Positions 32,811 through 42,235 of a DNA stretch of 64,000 nucleotides are shown one piece after another. The notes beneath the pieces are model-generated. The model was not told the origin of the DNA. It was given only the letters and a program-made list of their open reading frames with translations, and did not search any database. Origin of the DNA: JAHBNG01 sp039028975. GTDB lineage: Bacteria > Chloroflexota > Anaerolineae > Caldilineales > Caldilineaceae. Every line of letters starts with the position of its first letter. Position 1 is the stretch's first letter. The stretch lies in the NCBI GenBank assembly GCA_039028975.1, contig JBCCHB010000091.1, forward strand, positions 1-64,000, read 5' to 3'. The position numbers and the translations under genes are program-made.

Positions 32811-34667
32811 ATGATCAAATTTCCTTATGGCCGTCGGGACTTCACTGAGGTAATCATCGAAAACTACCTCTATCTGGACCGCACACGGTACATCCGCTTT
32901 GTGGAAGAGTGGGGCAAAGAGCTGCTCTTTATGCGCCCGCGCCGCTTTGGCAAGAGTCTGTGGCTATCTACGTTGATGAACTATTACGACGTTGCCAAGG
33001 CCGATGAGTTTAACCGACTTTTTGGTCATTTGGCCATAGGGAAAGAACCAACGCCACTGCGCAATCACTATATAGTCATGCGCTGGGACTTCTCTCAAGT
33101 GCGCTCCCACGGCACGATTGAGGAGATTGAACGCAATCTGAATGGGCATATCAATCAGTGGGTTCAAGCCTTCATCTATGATTATCAATCCATTTTGCCT
33201 AATCTACCGCAAATGGTGAAGATTGATCCCGATGATGCCTTGTTTACCTTCCAATCTGTCGTCACTGCTGCTCGCCATTGCCCTTACCCACTCTATCTCT
33301 TCATTGATGAATATGACAACTTTGCCAATGAAGTCATGACCGGCACCCATGGCCATAATCAGCGGCGATATATTGACCTGGTCCAGGGCGAGGGGATGTT
33401 TAAGACGCTTTTCAAAAATATAAAGAGCGCGGGTTCGCGCGAAGGGTTGGATCGGGTTTTCATCACGGGCGTCTCACCCATTGTGATGAATGACTTAACG
33501 AATGGGGCCAACGTTTTTGAAGATGTCACATGGCAGGCTGAGCTGAATGCTCTCTGTGGTTTTAGCGATGCAGAGGTACGTGGAATGGTAGAAAAAGTCG
33601 CCAAACAGTGTGATTTTTCGGCCCTGCAGGTTGCAGAGATCTTGGAACAGATGGAAAGTTTTTACAACGGCTCTCGCTTTGTCACCCGGGTGCCCGGCAA
33701 AGATATTGAGGACGTTCCAAAGGTCTACAATCCTACCTTGACATTCTACTTCCTCAAGGAACTACAAGCGGGCTGCCTTTATCCAGAAGAGATGTTGGAT
33801 GGCAATCTGGAACCCGATGGCAACAAGTTACGCTACGCGTCCAGCCATTCTAGTGGAAGGAAGTTGCTATTGGATGCAGTGGAAGGTCAGACCGCGGTTG
33901 ATTTATCTGAATTACGCCGACGCTTTGGTGTTGCCGAGATGCTTAACCCGGATAAACAGACCCAACGCTTGGCTATTCTCCTCTATTATCTAGGTGTTTT
34001 GACCGTTGCTGGGAAGACGGCCCAAGGGAAAGTGCTTTTGGAGATCCCCAATTTGGTCATCCGAAAACTCTACGCGGAGCGCCTTTTGGGTATGATGACT
34101 AAGACGAATAGTGCCAAGTTGACTGCCGCCAGAATGGCCGCGGAAGCACTCTTTGCCCGCGGTGAAATGCAGCCCCTGGGACAGTTCATTGAACATGAAT
34201 TGATGCCCCTTTACGATAATAGAGATGCGCGAGATTTTAACGAGCTGACCCTAAAAACGCTCTTTATGTCGGTCTTGCACTACAACCACATCTACGTCAT
34301 GGATTCCGAACCCGCTCTCCGCAGACGGTACGCGGATCTCTTGATGATGATTCGGCCGGGTATGCGCAACTATGAGGTCTTTGATCTGCTAATCGAATTT
34401 AAGCACCTGCGTCTGAATGAGCTTACCATCCAAGAAAATAGCAAAAAGCGTGTGCCAAACGGAGAAGAGATTCAGGCAATGGATCTTGCCCAACTACAAT
34501 CACTCTCTGCTGTGCAAGAAAAGCTTTCCGATGCCAAGGTTCAACTGCGAAATTATAGACAGGCACTCACCCAAAAGTATGGTGACGAGTTAAAGCTGCG
34601 GACCTATGCCGTTGTCAGCGTCGCGTTTGAGCGAATTGTGTGGGAAGAGTTAGACGATGAGTCCTGA
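32811..34667 (+). CDS. AAA-ATPase-like / PD-(D/E)XK nuclease-like protein (PDDEXK_9 group)
   Basis: A 618-residue protein of the widespread AAA-ATPase_like (PF09820) plus PDDEXK_9 (PF08011) type. The N-terminus has YGRRDFTEVIIENYLYLDRT, the P-loop variant RPRRFGKSL, and a Walker B-like LYLFIDEYDNF near 160. The C-terminus has the restricted nuclease pattern EVFDLLIEFKHLRL (E-x-K) near residue 528. The length is usual. These genes occur in many copies in free-living and anaerobic bacteria, and their role is unknown; defence or selfish-element functions have been suggested. It follows a long palindromic element and an apparent leaderless promoter. It is alone on its strand. Confidence 0.85.
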   Translation: MIKFPYGRRDFTEVIIENYLYLDRTRYIRFVEEWGKELLFMRPRRFGKSLWLSTLMNYYDVAKADEFNRLFGHLAIGKEPTPLRNHYIVMRWDFSQVRSHGTIEEIERNLNGHINQWVQAFIYDYQSILPNLPQMVKIDPDDALFTFQSVVTAARHCPYPLYLFIDEYDNFANEVMTGTHGHNQRRYIDLVQGEGMFKTLFKNIKSAGSREGLDRVFITGVSPIVMNDLTNGANVFEDVTWQAELNALCGFSDAEVRGMVEKVAKQCDFSALQVAEILEQMESFYNGSRFVTRVPGKDIEDVPKVYNPTLTFYFLKELQAGCLYPEEMLDGNLEPDGNKLRYASSHSSGRKLLLDAVEGQTAVDLSELRRRFGVAEMLNPDKQTQRLAILLYYLGVLTVAGKTAQGKVLLEIPNLVIRKLYAERLLGMMTKTNSAKLTAARMAAEALFARGEMQPLGQFIEHELMPLYDNRDARDFNELTLKTLFMSVLHYNHIYVMDSEPALRRRYADLLMMIRPGMRNYEVFDLLIEFKHLRLNELTIQENSKKRVPNGEEIQAMDLAQLQSLSAVQEKLSDAKVQLRNYRQALTQKYGDELKLRTYAVVSVAFERIVWEELDDES

Positions 34668-34675
34668 TCTTATTC

Positions 34676-35722
34676 TTACCCGCTCTGTAACTGCACCTTC
34701 ACCACCCCATCCCGTCCTTGGGCCAACTTCATTGCCGCATGAAATTCGGTCAGCGGCAACGTCTCCGAAATCAAGGGACGTACGTCAATCCGCTTGGCTG
34801 CGGCCATCTCAATTGCCGTAGCAAAGACATTGGCAAAGCGATAGGATCCCAGATACTGTAGCTCTTTGGGCATAAGTCTGGATAACGACACGTTGGCATC
34901 AGCCTTGATGCCGCCAATCTGCACGATGGTCCCCCCGCGTCCTGCCAAGTCAAACGCCTGGTCCAGAGCAATTGATGATCCAGACGCTTCCAGGATGACA
35001 CCGAAACCGCCTCCCGAGAAAGCGATACCGTCTTCAATAAAAGTGGATTCTGTGGGATCGAAGACCTGGTCGGCACCATTCCTTATCGCAAAGTCCCGCC
35101 GACTCGCAACGACTTCGCTTAGTGCCACTTTGCCTGCACCCAAGGCCCGAGCTGCCAGCTTGGTCAACTGACCGATAGGACCACCACCCGTTACCAAGAC
35201 CGAGGCCCCATGCAGCGGACCCGCTCGCTTGACTGCGTGCATGGCCACGGCCAGCGGCTCCATCATGGCGGCTTCACCATCACTCATTTCATCTGGAATC
35301 GGGAAACAATTTTGCACAGGGAAGGCGAGATACTCACAAAAGAGACCGTCCCGGGTTGCTGAATAGGCACTCCCCAAGTAGCCCATATCTGGGCAGAGGT
35401 TGTAACGCCCAGACATACAATGGCGACACATGTAGCAAGGCTGGGATGGGTCGATGGCGACGCGTTGACCAACCCGAATGTTCTCCACACCAGGGCCAAG
35501 CTTGGCGACCTCTCCAGCCCCTTCGTGTCCCAAAATAAAGGGTTGTGCTAGGCCATTTCGCCCTGCAGGTCCACGGCCAAAGTAGCCCACATCCGTCCCG
35601 CAGATGCCCATGCGCTGCATTCGGATTAGCACTTGGCCATCGGCTGGCTGCGGAATGGGGCGCGCTTCAATTCGTACGTCTTGGCTGGCATAGAGAACAC
35701 AGCCGATCATCTGGTTTGCCAT
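34676..35722 (-). CDS. Zinc-dependent alcohol/polyol dehydrogenase (MDR)
   Basis: A 348-residue MDR enzyme with both zinc sites: catalytic C in GICGTD, H-E in GHEGAGEV, and the structural lobe C-x-x-C-x-x-C-x-7-C (CYMCRHCMSGRYNLC). The Rossmann motif is VTGGGPIGQL. The overall pattern resembles L-idonate 5-dehydrogenase and sorbitol dehydrogenase, so an NAD(P)-dependent sugar or polyol oxidation is likely. It lies three bases after the HisG-like gene. Confidence 0.88.
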   Translation of the reverse strand: MANQMIGCVLYASQDVRIEARPIPQPADGQVLIRMQRMGICGTDVGYFGRGPAGRNGLAQPFILGHEGAGEVAKLGPGVENIRVGQRVAIDPSQPCYMCRHCMSGRYNLCPDMGYLGSAYSATRDGLFCEYLAFPVQNCFPIPDEMSDGEAAMMEPLAVAMHAVKRAGPLHGASVLVTGGGPIGQLTKLAARALGAGKVALSEVVASRRDFAIRNGADQVFDPTESTFIEDGIAFSGGGFGVILEASGSSIALDQAFDLAGRGGTIVQIGGIKADANVSLSRLMPKELQYLGSYRFANVFATAIEMAAAKRIDVRPLISETLPLTEFHAAMKLAQGRDGVVKVQLQSG

Positions 35723-35725
35723 ACT

Positions 35726-36409
35726 TTATTGCGCCTCCAGACCAATCAGCGAAATATCACTAAAGCGAACGATATCAGCTACTTGAAGGCCCGTCTCAGA
35801 GGTCGCGCTGTTGGCTGACTTTGCCCCTCGATAGACAACCTCGATGCACCAATCATGGGTTCCTTCGCTTACCGTGTACTCTGTATCGCCTGCATAGGAG
35901 ACGACCGAGTAGGAGCCACCCAGCGTTCCCATCATATGGGCCAAGTAGCGCTTGGACGTCAGCTCATACTTTTTGTTGACGGCGACAGACACGGTAATGG
36001 CCGAGGCCGGAAGCTCACCACTCCGGTTAAGCAGACAGAGCGCGGGCCGATTGAACTGGGCACTCGGATCAAACCAGTCGTATGTATTCAACAGACGTAG
36101 GGGGGATTGAGGTGTAGCCAGCAGGTACTCATCAAAGAGATCATCACCTGTCAACCCATAGGCGACCTCCCCGCGTTGTAGGCAATCATCTACACGTTGT
36201 GGGACATCCTCGCCTCGTACAGAGCGAATCTCAAGCTGGCCATAATCTTTTCCAGGGCGTTTGAACTCACCAACTTCGCTTACGCCAATCGACTGGAGAA
36301 TATCTTGTACATACTCGTTGAGGCCGCTGTTCTTTGGTACATAGAGTTTGGCGCTTTTATCAGTGATAAATTGGCCGATTGCTTCTCGATACATGTACTG
36401 TTTCCTCAC
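35726..36409 (-). CDS. HisG-like phosphoribosyltransferase-family protein
   Basis: A 227-residue protein resembling the catalytic part of short-form ATP phosphoribosyltransferase: KLYVPKNSGLNEYVQDIL (the loop near the N-terminus), RGEDVPQRVDDCLQRGEVAYGLTGDDLFDEYL (the HisG motif D-x-P-x-x-V and the G-x-x-G-x-T-G-x-D), then a beta-rich second domain. No other histidine genes are nearby. It is three bases upstream of a polyol dehydrogenase, so it may have been recruited to another pathway or use the fold as a ligand-binding domain. A tail fragment of a second copy lies just upstream at 36427-36531. Confidence 0.7.
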   Translation of the reverse strand: MRKQYMYREAIGQFITDKSAKLYVPKNSGLNEYVQDILQSIGVSEVGEFKRPGKDYGQLEIRSVRGEDVPQRVDDCLQRGEVAYGLTGDDLFDEYLLATPQSPLRLLNTYDWFDPSAQFNRPALCLLNRSGELPASAITVSVAVNKKYELTSKRYLAHMMGTLGGSYSVVSYAGDTEYTVSEGTHDWCIEVVYRGAKSANSATSETGLQVADIVRFSDISLIGLEAQ

Positions 36410-36426
36410 CTGTGATTATCATTGGC

Positions 36427-36531
36427 TCAACGGAGTAGAAGGCAGTTAACCTGTAGATCAGCATTCTCATTACTCTCTCGACCGATAAATGCGATGTCGC
36501 TAAGGCAGACACTGACAAGATCGCCAACCTG
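36427..36531 (-). pseudogene. Tail fragment of a second HisG-like gene
   Basis: The minus-strand frame reads QVGDLVSVCLSDIAFIGRES and ends at a stop. It matches the final residues of the intact neighbour (QVADIVRFSDISLIGLEA) apart from a two-residue insertion. It begins directly after the CPBP stop codon, without a start of its own. It is probably the remnant of a tandem duplication. Confidence 0.55.
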
Positions 36532-37383
36532 TTAGCCGTTCGCAACCTGCATTCCTCTTAATTTCACTCTACACGCGAACCAGATAACTATGGCAGAGAC
36601 GATTGCAATGGCTAGGTAGGTTATGAAGGAGATGTTTATTCCATCAGTAAATACACTATATGCGATATGTTCAAGCGTATAGATTAGCCCCAAATATCCC
36701 AGTAAATAGATGACAAAATCGATGACTACATGAGTAACAATCACTGGCATAATTGCGTCACAACTCTCTGCAAGCAAGCTATATCCAATCGAAACAAGCA
36801 TAAACGGTATCGCCAGCAACAACGGCAACCCATGGGCCAGCCAAAAGAGAATTGCAATCAGTAAGAAGGAGACAAATACTCCATAGTTCTCAGTCAACAT
36901 CGTTTGTAGATAACCTCGAAACGCTATCTCCTCAATCACACCAGCACTTAATGATATCCCAAGAAAGAGAAATATGGCCATATACGGCTGTACTTGATTA
37001 AAGACCCCGATGCGTTTGGCCATTGCAAGATCTTCAAAATTTCCCAGCAACACACCTACCTGCATTAGGGAATAGGTCATTATCAATAGTGCTACACTGG
37101 CGGCTGCAATCCAAGATAGATTTTCCGTTTTTACTTCATTATGCCTCGATAGCCTCGTCCTTTCGGCGGATCTGTTAAATGGCTTAGGTTGACCAGTGGT
37201 AAAGCGCCAAAACAGCCAAAGCAAAGCAACAATCACTGGAAAACTCCAGGGGATAGATGGCAGAATGAGTTCGATATTTAAATCAATCGGTATTGCTGTC
37301 AAAATTAATGGTGGATAGAGCAGCACAACGCCAACTAATATTGCCCTGAGCCAAACAGGCATCATGCTCCATAATTCTTTCAT
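36532..37383 (-). CDS. CPBP-family intramembrane protease (Abi-like)
   Basis: A 283-residue protein with about seven membrane segments. The conserved motifs are present: IEEIAFRG (E-E-x-x-x-R) near residue 145, FWLAHG near 172, and a late H-V-V-I-D in the third motif position. These are the putative metal-binding residues of CaaX-protease/bacteriocin-processing enzymes. Its start overlaps the stop of the LLM gene by four bases (ATGA), so it belongs to the GNAT, LLM, CPBP operon. Confidence 0.85.
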   Translation of the reverse strand: MKELWSMMPVWLRAILVGVVLLYPPLILTAIPIDLNIELILPSIPWSFPVIVALLWLFWRFTTGQPKPFNRSAERTRLSRHNEVKTENLSWIAAASVALLIMTYSLMQVGVLLGNFEDLAMAKRIGVFNQVQPYMAIFLFLGISLSAGVIEEIAFRGYLQTMLTENYGVFVSFLLIAILFWLAHGLPLLLAIPFMLVSIGYSLLAESCDAIMPVIVTHVVIDFVIYLLGYLGLIYTLEHIAYSVFTDGINISFITYLAIAIVSAIVIWFACRVKLRGMQVANG

Positions 37384-38279
37384 AACGGGCTTTCCAAATG
37401 AGGTAAAACACTCCCAGCAAAGAGGAATGTACAGTCAGGTTTCGGCACATCGATGAAGTGGATAGAAAAGCGGGTCGCACCGTGCTTGGCGATCTCTAAC
37501 AACGTTTCGGTAATCTGCTCTGGCGTCCCCTCAATATAGTTATCGCCTAACTTACGGGCGTCAGGCTGTTGATGATACGCCCGCACATCTCGTTCCGTTG
37601 CCCCGATATGAACACCTATGTGAACCACCTGGACAATCTCGTCATAATCCCGCCCAACATCTCGACAGTGCTCCTTGAGAACGTTCTGCTTGTGACGATA
37701 AGAGTCCAAATCCTTGTAAAGCACGTTCCACCAGTCTCCATATTCGGCCACCACCCGAAGGCCATACTTCTCACCTTGGGTACCCAGCATGATGGGCGGC
37801 AGTGGATCAGGACGGGGTTCACAATAGATATTTTCAATCTGAAAGTGTTGGCCGTGGAAGTTGGCTGGGGAATCGGTCCACATGGCCCGGATCAGCTGGA
37901 TCGCTTCCGACATCTCTTCGATCCGTACCTTGGCCGATGGGAATGGATAGCCATACGCCCGATATTCCTCTTCATTCCAACCAGCCCCAAGTCCCAACAC
38001 AACCCGCCCACCAGAAATTGCCTGAGCGGTGGCCGTCATTTTGGCCAACAGTGCAGGGTTGCGGAAGCTATTACAGAGGACATCGTGGCCTACGATCTTG
38101 TCTGGATAGCGGGCCAAAGCATAGGCAAAGAGGGTCCAGCCTTCAGCTACATCTATATTGCCATACTGCACGTGATCGGGCATCCAGATGGAATCAAAAG
38201 GAGCAATGACTTGGTCGAGATAAGTGAAGGTCTTCTCAACCAATCGAGACCAGATAACAAGACCGACAGGAATATTCAT
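37380..38279 (-). CDS. LLM-class flavin-dependent oxidoreductase
   Basis: A 299-residue luciferase-like monooxygenase family protein, probably F420- or FMN-dependent. It has SIWMPDHVQYG near 30, VVLGLGAGWNEEEYRAYGYPFP near 90-115, and GTQGEKYGLRVVAEYGDWWN near 165. I choose ATG 38279, which overlaps the GNAT stop by four bases; the longer frame starting at 38333 adds unrelated residues. It is the middle gene of the operon. The substrate is unknown. Confidence 0.87.
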   Translation of the reverse strand: MNIPVGLVIWSRLVEKTFTYLDQVIAPFDSIWMPDHVQYGNIDVAEGWTLFAYALARYPDKIVGHDVLCNSFRNPALLAKMTATAQAISGGRVVLGLGAGWNEEEYRAYGYPFPSAKVRIEEMSEAIQLIRAMWTDSPANFHGQHFQIENIYCEPRPDPLPPIMLGTQGEKYGLRVVAEYGDWWNVLYKDLDSYRHKQNVLKEHCRDVGRDYDEIVQVVHIGVHIGATERDVRAYHQQPDARKLGDNYIEGTPEQITETLLEIAKHGATRFSIHFIDVPKPDCTFLFAGSVLPHLESPL

Positions 38280-38836
38280 GGGTGCTGCACCTGTGTCATT
38301 TGGGCAAATTCCTCCTCTGTTAGGCCATACCATTCCAAATCATGGTAGGTTCCATTACTAAAGCTCATGCGTCGATTGGTGCCTTCATGCTGAAAGCCTA
38401 GGTGTTTATGCAATTCAATAGAGGCAATGTTATTGCTATGGACAGCAATCGTTACTTTTTGAAAACGCAGTTCCTCGAAATAGTACCGAAGAACGATCTG
38501 AATGGCCTCGCTGGCATACCCCTGGCGCTGAAACTCACGCGCCACATCCAAGGCATAGCTAAATGTCCCCGACATGGGATCGCAAGATTGGGTGACAATC
38601 GAACCGACCGTCTGCCCATCAAGTGATTCGATCATCCACTGGAACGCGTAGTCCTGCATTCCCTGGGCAATTTTCTTTTCAAATCTTGCTTGGATCGCTT
38701 CGAGGGAGGTAGGAGGAGTTAGCCAATCGATGAACCGAGTACGTTCCGTATCTTGGCTGAGCATCAAGAAGAACTCAGCATCGTCCGATTCGATAGCCCT
38801 AAGTCGAACCTTCTGACCTTGCCAATAGTTGGGCAT
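38276..38836 (-). CDS. GNAT acetyltransferase (RimJ/RimL type)
   Basis: A roughly 186-residue N-acetyltransferase. It has the Acetyltransf_3 opening GQKVRLRAIESDDAEFFLML, the acetyl-CoA loop region EFQRQGYASEAIQI (Q/R-x-x-G-x-A), and HSNNIASIELHKHLGFQHEG. ATG 38836 gives the usual N-terminus, though neither it nor the GTG at 38875 has a strong ribosome-binding site. It leads the operon with LLM and CPBP genes. Such enzymes modify ribosomal proteins, drugs or small amines. Confidence 0.85.
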   Translation of the reverse strand: MPNYWQGQKVRLRAIESDDAEFFLMLSQDTERTRFIDWLTPPTSLEAIQARFEKKIAQGMQDYAFQWMIESLDGQTVGSIVTQSCDPMSGTFSYALDVAREFQRQGYASEAIQIVLRYYFEELRFQKVTIAVHSNNIASIELHKHLGFQHEGTNRRMSFSNGTYHDLEWYGLTEEEFAQMTQVQHP

Positions 38837-39061
38837 AATGTAAGCTATGATTTCTTCACAGAGTGAAAAGATCACCGTGAACAGACAATTCCGTGCTCTT
38901 TTCGGTCCGTGAAGGTTGAGTCCACTGCAGAAACAAAGATTACAAAGATTTCGCAGATTTTTCAGTCAGAGAATTCCACGAAATTCATGCCACTTTACCC
39001 TTTTTGCAGTAGAGTCAAGGTTTAAAAAAACGGTATAGCTTTTGCAGCCAGTTTCTACAGA

Positions 39062-39616
39062 TTAGTCGAAACCCAGGCTTATCGTATCGCTCGACCCGTT
39101 GAGAACCAACCGCAGCCCTGTCGCATCTTCAGCCACGTCAAAGAGGGCAGGACCTTCGCGTACCGCCTCCGCATCCTGCACGTTCTGAATAAGTTGATTT
39201 TCTCGATCTCCCCAGCGATCCGGGGCAGCTTCCCAAATTTGGGCATGATGGACGTGCCTATCGCCAATCTCGTAGGTGCGCCCCTGATCATCGGCCACAG
39301 TGATCGTCTTTTGAAAAAGCATGGCTTCTTCTTCTCCAATGTTTTTCAACTGAATGGGGACGATGATCCAGACGCCCTCCGCGGTCAGAGAGGTCAGTTC
39401 CCGATCAGACTCGATGCGAACACCGCCATCCGGCCCGTCAATTACGTAGTCTTTGATGGGTTGATCCAGCAGCGTAACCTCCCAACTGTCGGACTGGATG
39501 GTCGCGCCGACGTCCGCGTTATCGGCCACAACCGGCTCTGGCACGTCTGCTCCGCCGCCGCAAGCTGTGGCGAGGAGGATGGAGAGGAGGGTGAATATGG
39601 GAAGGATGAATTTCAT
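39062..39616 (-). CDS. Lipoprotein with a DUF4352-like domain (copy 2)
   Basis: A 184-residue lipoprotein with lipobox L-A-T-A-C, then a beta-sandwich with VGATIQSDSWEVTLLDQPI and a closing FDVAEDATGLRLVL. It matches the lipoprotein at 23923 in length and in the last 40 residues. It lies downstream of the sugar ABC importer genes on the same strand, separated by a repeat array. A function for the family is not established. Confidence 0.75.
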   Translation of the reverse strand: MKFILPIFTLLSILLATACGGGADVPEPVVADNADVGATIQSDSWEVTLLDQPIKDYVIDGPDGGVRIESDRELTSLTAEGVWIIVPIQLKNIGEEEAMLFQKTITVADDQGRTYEIGDRHVHHAQIWEAAPDRWGDRENQLIQNVQDAEAVREGPALFDVAEDATGLRLVLNGSSDTISLGFD

Positions 39617-39617
39617 C

Positions 39618-39733
39618 GGTATTCAGTAAGTCAGTGTTCGGTCAGCCAGTATTCGGTCAGTCGGTATTCAGTAAGTCAGTATGTTGGTATTCGGTGACTG
39701 ACCTACCGACCTACTGAATACCGGCCTACTGAA
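39618..39733. repeat. Imperfect short-repeat array
   Basis: About 115 bases of interwoven copies of TATTCGGT, TATTCAGTA and GTCAGT, giving 7- to 8-base periodicity, with the second half partly inverted (CTACTGAATACCGGCC). It resembles the short tandemly repeated sequences of heptamer type also seen at 42236. It is located between the solute-binding protein and the lipoprotein gene. Confidence 0.7.
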
Positions 39734-39734
39734 T

Positions 39735-41159
39735 TTACGCTTCGCCAGCCAGCAGCTTATTCGTATCTTCTTGCAGACCTTCCAGAGCCGCCTCAACGCC
39801 CGGCTCACCTTCTAGCAAGACTGGATCGATCCATTTGGTGTAGAGTGCGTTCCACTCCAAGCCCTCTGGGAAGAGAGGGAAGTGCTCCACATTCTGTTGA
39901 CCGATCTCCCAGGCTGCGTGGCCATAGTTAGGCAGGGATTCCTCGATCTGCTGGATGTTCCACTTGCCGGACGAGATGCGACCTGGGAAGCCACCAAAGC
40001 CACTGGTTGCCATAAAGCGGGCCTGATCATCATTGGTGAGTCGCCAACGCATCAGTTCATAGGAGACCGCAGGGTGGTTACCTTCAGATGGAATAAACCA
40101 ACCGACATTACCCTCGAACCCGAATCGGCTAACACCATCTGGACCAACAGGCTCTGGCGCAACACCCATCTGGAAGCTATCGCCCACAGCCTCTAACGCT
40201 GGGCGGGCTTCATCCGATAGCGTGGCCCACATGGCAATCTTGCCAGAGGTAAAGCCACCAAAGTCGCCACCAAAGACCTCTTGGTCCCCAGCCGTCGGCG
40301 TCACTTTGTGAACATGTTTCACATCGTAAGTCCACTGGAAGCAGTCAATCGTTTCTTGGTCCAGGAACTGACCTTCTGTGATCTGTTCATTAAAGAAGCG
40401 ACCACCCCATTCCTTAACAATATTCCACTGACGGATCGGCCAGTGAGCCAAACCCAGGCCATACTGCATGCCGTCATCTGTTTCCTGGGTCGCCTCAATC
40501 GCGTAGTCCAGTACGTCTAGCCAGGACCAATTATCTGGAACAGGATACTCGCCGATGATCGGATCCATAATGTCGCGGTTATAGAGGATCGCGCGCGGCG
40601 CCCAATCGATGGGCAGGCCATATTGGACACCGTTAAAGGCTAGGTTATCAACGGCTGACCAGTGGTAGTCATCCGGCCAGTCTTCCGGCGGCAGAACCTC
40701 AATAAAGTCATCAATCGGTGCCATAAAGCCTTTGTCCGCAAAGACCGCGGTGCGGGTGAAGTGGGTGTAGGCGCTGTCTGGGTGATCACCAGAGGCAAGG
40801 AGGACAGGCAGTTTTGTCCAGTAATCGCCCCATGGAGCGAAAGAAACCTCATACTCCATATTGGGGTAGTAGGTGCCAAACCAGCTCTGCATATCCGCCA
40901 TGTAGGAGGGGCTAACATCGCCACCCCAAATCATCTGGTGGAAGGTACCAGCCTCTTCCATAGGTGTGATATTGGTGACCATCTGCTCGCGGGGGATGTC
41001 CATCATTTGAATGCCAGCATCAGCGCCGCCACCAGAAGCAGTCTCTTGAGAACCACCCCCATCGGGTGCTACACAGGCAGCCAAGGCTAAGGTCGCTGCG
41101 CCTACCGATGAGATGCGCAAAAAATCACGACGACTGAGAGAACGTTTTTGTTCTGACAT
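39735..41159 (-). CDS. ABC sugar transporter solute-binding lipoprotein
   Basis: A 474-residue family 1 extracellular binding protein. It begins with a Tat-type lipoprotein signal (SRRDFLRISSVGAATLALAAC); the start ATG 41159 lies behind AAAGGAGGAA. The body has the SBP_bac_1 pattern with FTRTAVFADKGFMAPIDDFI, YGLPIDWAPRAILYNRDIM and a late GNVGWFIPSEGNHPA. It binds a sugar or oligosaccharide outside the membrane and delivers it to the two upstream permeases. No ATPase is in the operon, so a shared MsmX/UgpC-like ATPase elsewhere is expected. Confidence 0.88.
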   Translation of the reverse strand: MSEQKRSLSRRDFLRISSVGAATLALAACVAPDGGGSQETASGGGADAGIQMMDIPREQMVTNITPMEEAGTFHQMIWGGDVSPSYMADMQSWFGTYYPNMEYEVSFAPWGDYWTKLPVLLASGDHPDSAYTHFTRTAVFADKGFMAPIDDFIEVLPPEDWPDDYHWSAVDNLAFNGVQYGLPIDWAPRAILYNRDIMDPIIGEYPVPDNWSWLDVLDYAIEATQETDDGMQYGLGLAHWPIRQWNIVKEWGGRFFNEQITEGQFLDQETIDCFQWTYDVKHVHKVTPTAGDQEVFGGDFGGFTSGKIAMWATLSDEARPALEAVGDSFQMGVAPEPVGPDGVSRFGFEGNVGWFIPSEGNHPAVSYELMRWRLTNDDQARFMATSGFGGFPGRISSGKWNIQQIEESLPNYGHAAWEIGQQNVEHFPLFPEGLEWNALYTKWIDPVLLEGEPGVEAALEGLQEDTNKLLAGEA

Positions 41160-41235
41160 CAATTCCTCCTTTGGTGGATATTGAAATAGATTGGGGGAGA
41201 TGAGCTTGTACTGTTTTGCGTAACTCGTAAAGAGT

Positions 41236-41267
41236 AATCCGTAACCATAGTACATTCGTTACGGATT
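41236..41267 (-). promoter_or_regulatory. Intra-operon stem-loop before the binding-protein gene
   Basis: AATCCGTAAC and GTTACGGATT pair perfectly around a 12-base loop, between the second permease and the solute-binding gene. In sugar-importer operons such structures can protect or segment the mRNA and so raise the binding protein over the permeases. It could also be another short repeat, since the flanks repeat GTAATC and ATTATGAATT. Confidence 0.45.
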
Positions 41268-41291
41268 GCCCATTATGAATTATGAATTACG

Positions 41292-42200
41292 CTACCCTTT
41301 CAGGCCCGTTGTTACAATTCCACGCACATAATACTTCTGCCCAAGCAAGAATACAATAACAATGGGAACCACACTAATAAATGACGCGGCCATGATCAGA
41401 TGCCACGGCGTTTGGGATTGGAACCTGGACTGGAACATGGCCAACCCTAGGGGCAATGTCCATTTTTCTGGGGAGTTCAAAACAATCACAGGCCAAAGCA
41501 GCTCGTTCCAAGCCCCCATAAAGGTGAAAATCGCCAGGGTAGCAATCACTGGCTTGGAGACTGGCATGATGATCGATGCCCAAATTCGCAGGCGGTTGCA
41601 GCCATCGATCAGCGCCGCATCCTCTAATTCTGATGGGATCGTCAACATGAACTGGCGCATGAGGAATGTCCCCCATGCACTGACTAGCCCCGGCACAATC
41701 AAGGCATAGTATGTATCCAGCCAGTCAAAGGTGCGCATAATCATAAAGTTGGGGATCAGCAAGACCGCGCCGGGAATCATCATGGTGGAGAGGTAGAGCA
41801 GAAAGATCCGCTCGCGACCAGGAAACCGGATGCGGGCAAACGAATATCCTGCCAACGCCGAGCTGATCACTACCCCTACCGTCACCAAAATCGACACGAA
41901 AAAGCTATTCCACATATAGCGAGCAAAGGGTCGATCCCGAAAAACGGCGATATAATTCTCCCATTGAGGATACTCAGGTAGCAGCGTCGGCGGGAAAGTG
42001 TAGACCTCCCAGCGGGTTTTGATCGAACTCAACGCCATCCAAATAAATGGGCCAGCAAAGATAATGGCACCAATCGCCAGAAGCGCAAACACCAGGATGT
42101 CGCCCATGCGTTTACGGTCCCTGATACCAAATCGACTATACTGAGTCGACTTTTGTGCAACATTCTTTTGCTGCTGATCTGCTAACGAAGCTGTAGTCAA
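41292..42200 (-). CDS. ABC sugar permease, MalG type
   Basis: A 302-residue inner-membrane permease with six helices and the EAA loop LEDAALIDGCNRLRIWASIIMPVSKP. The N-terminal helix and PPTLLPEYPQWENYIAVF pattern mark the MalG/CUT1 group. It pairs with the MalF-type gene upstream. Between them lies a 150-base heptamer array. Confidence 0.9.
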   Translation of the reverse strand: MTTASLADQQQKNVAQKSTQYSRFGIRDRKRMGDILVFALLAIGAIIFAGPFIWMALSSIKTRWEVYTFPPTLLPEYPQWENYIAVFRDRPFARYMWNSFFVSILVTVGVVISSALAGYSFARIRFPGRERIFLLYLSTMMIPGAVLLIPNFMIMRTFDWLDTYYALIVPGLVSAWGTFLMRQFMLTIPSELEDAALIDGCNRLRIWASIIMPVSKPVIATLAIFTFMGAWNELLWPVIVLNSPEKWTLPLGLAMFQSRFQSQTPWHLIMAASFISVVPIVIVFLLGQKYYVRGIVTTGLKG

Positions 42201-42235
42201 AATAACACCCTAATTGCCATGCTCTCTTTACCAAA

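Noticed and set aside
37569..38348. 259-codon plus-strand frame opposite the LLM oxidoreductase
   Set aside because: It is antisense to a well-supported gene and shows no domain of its own.
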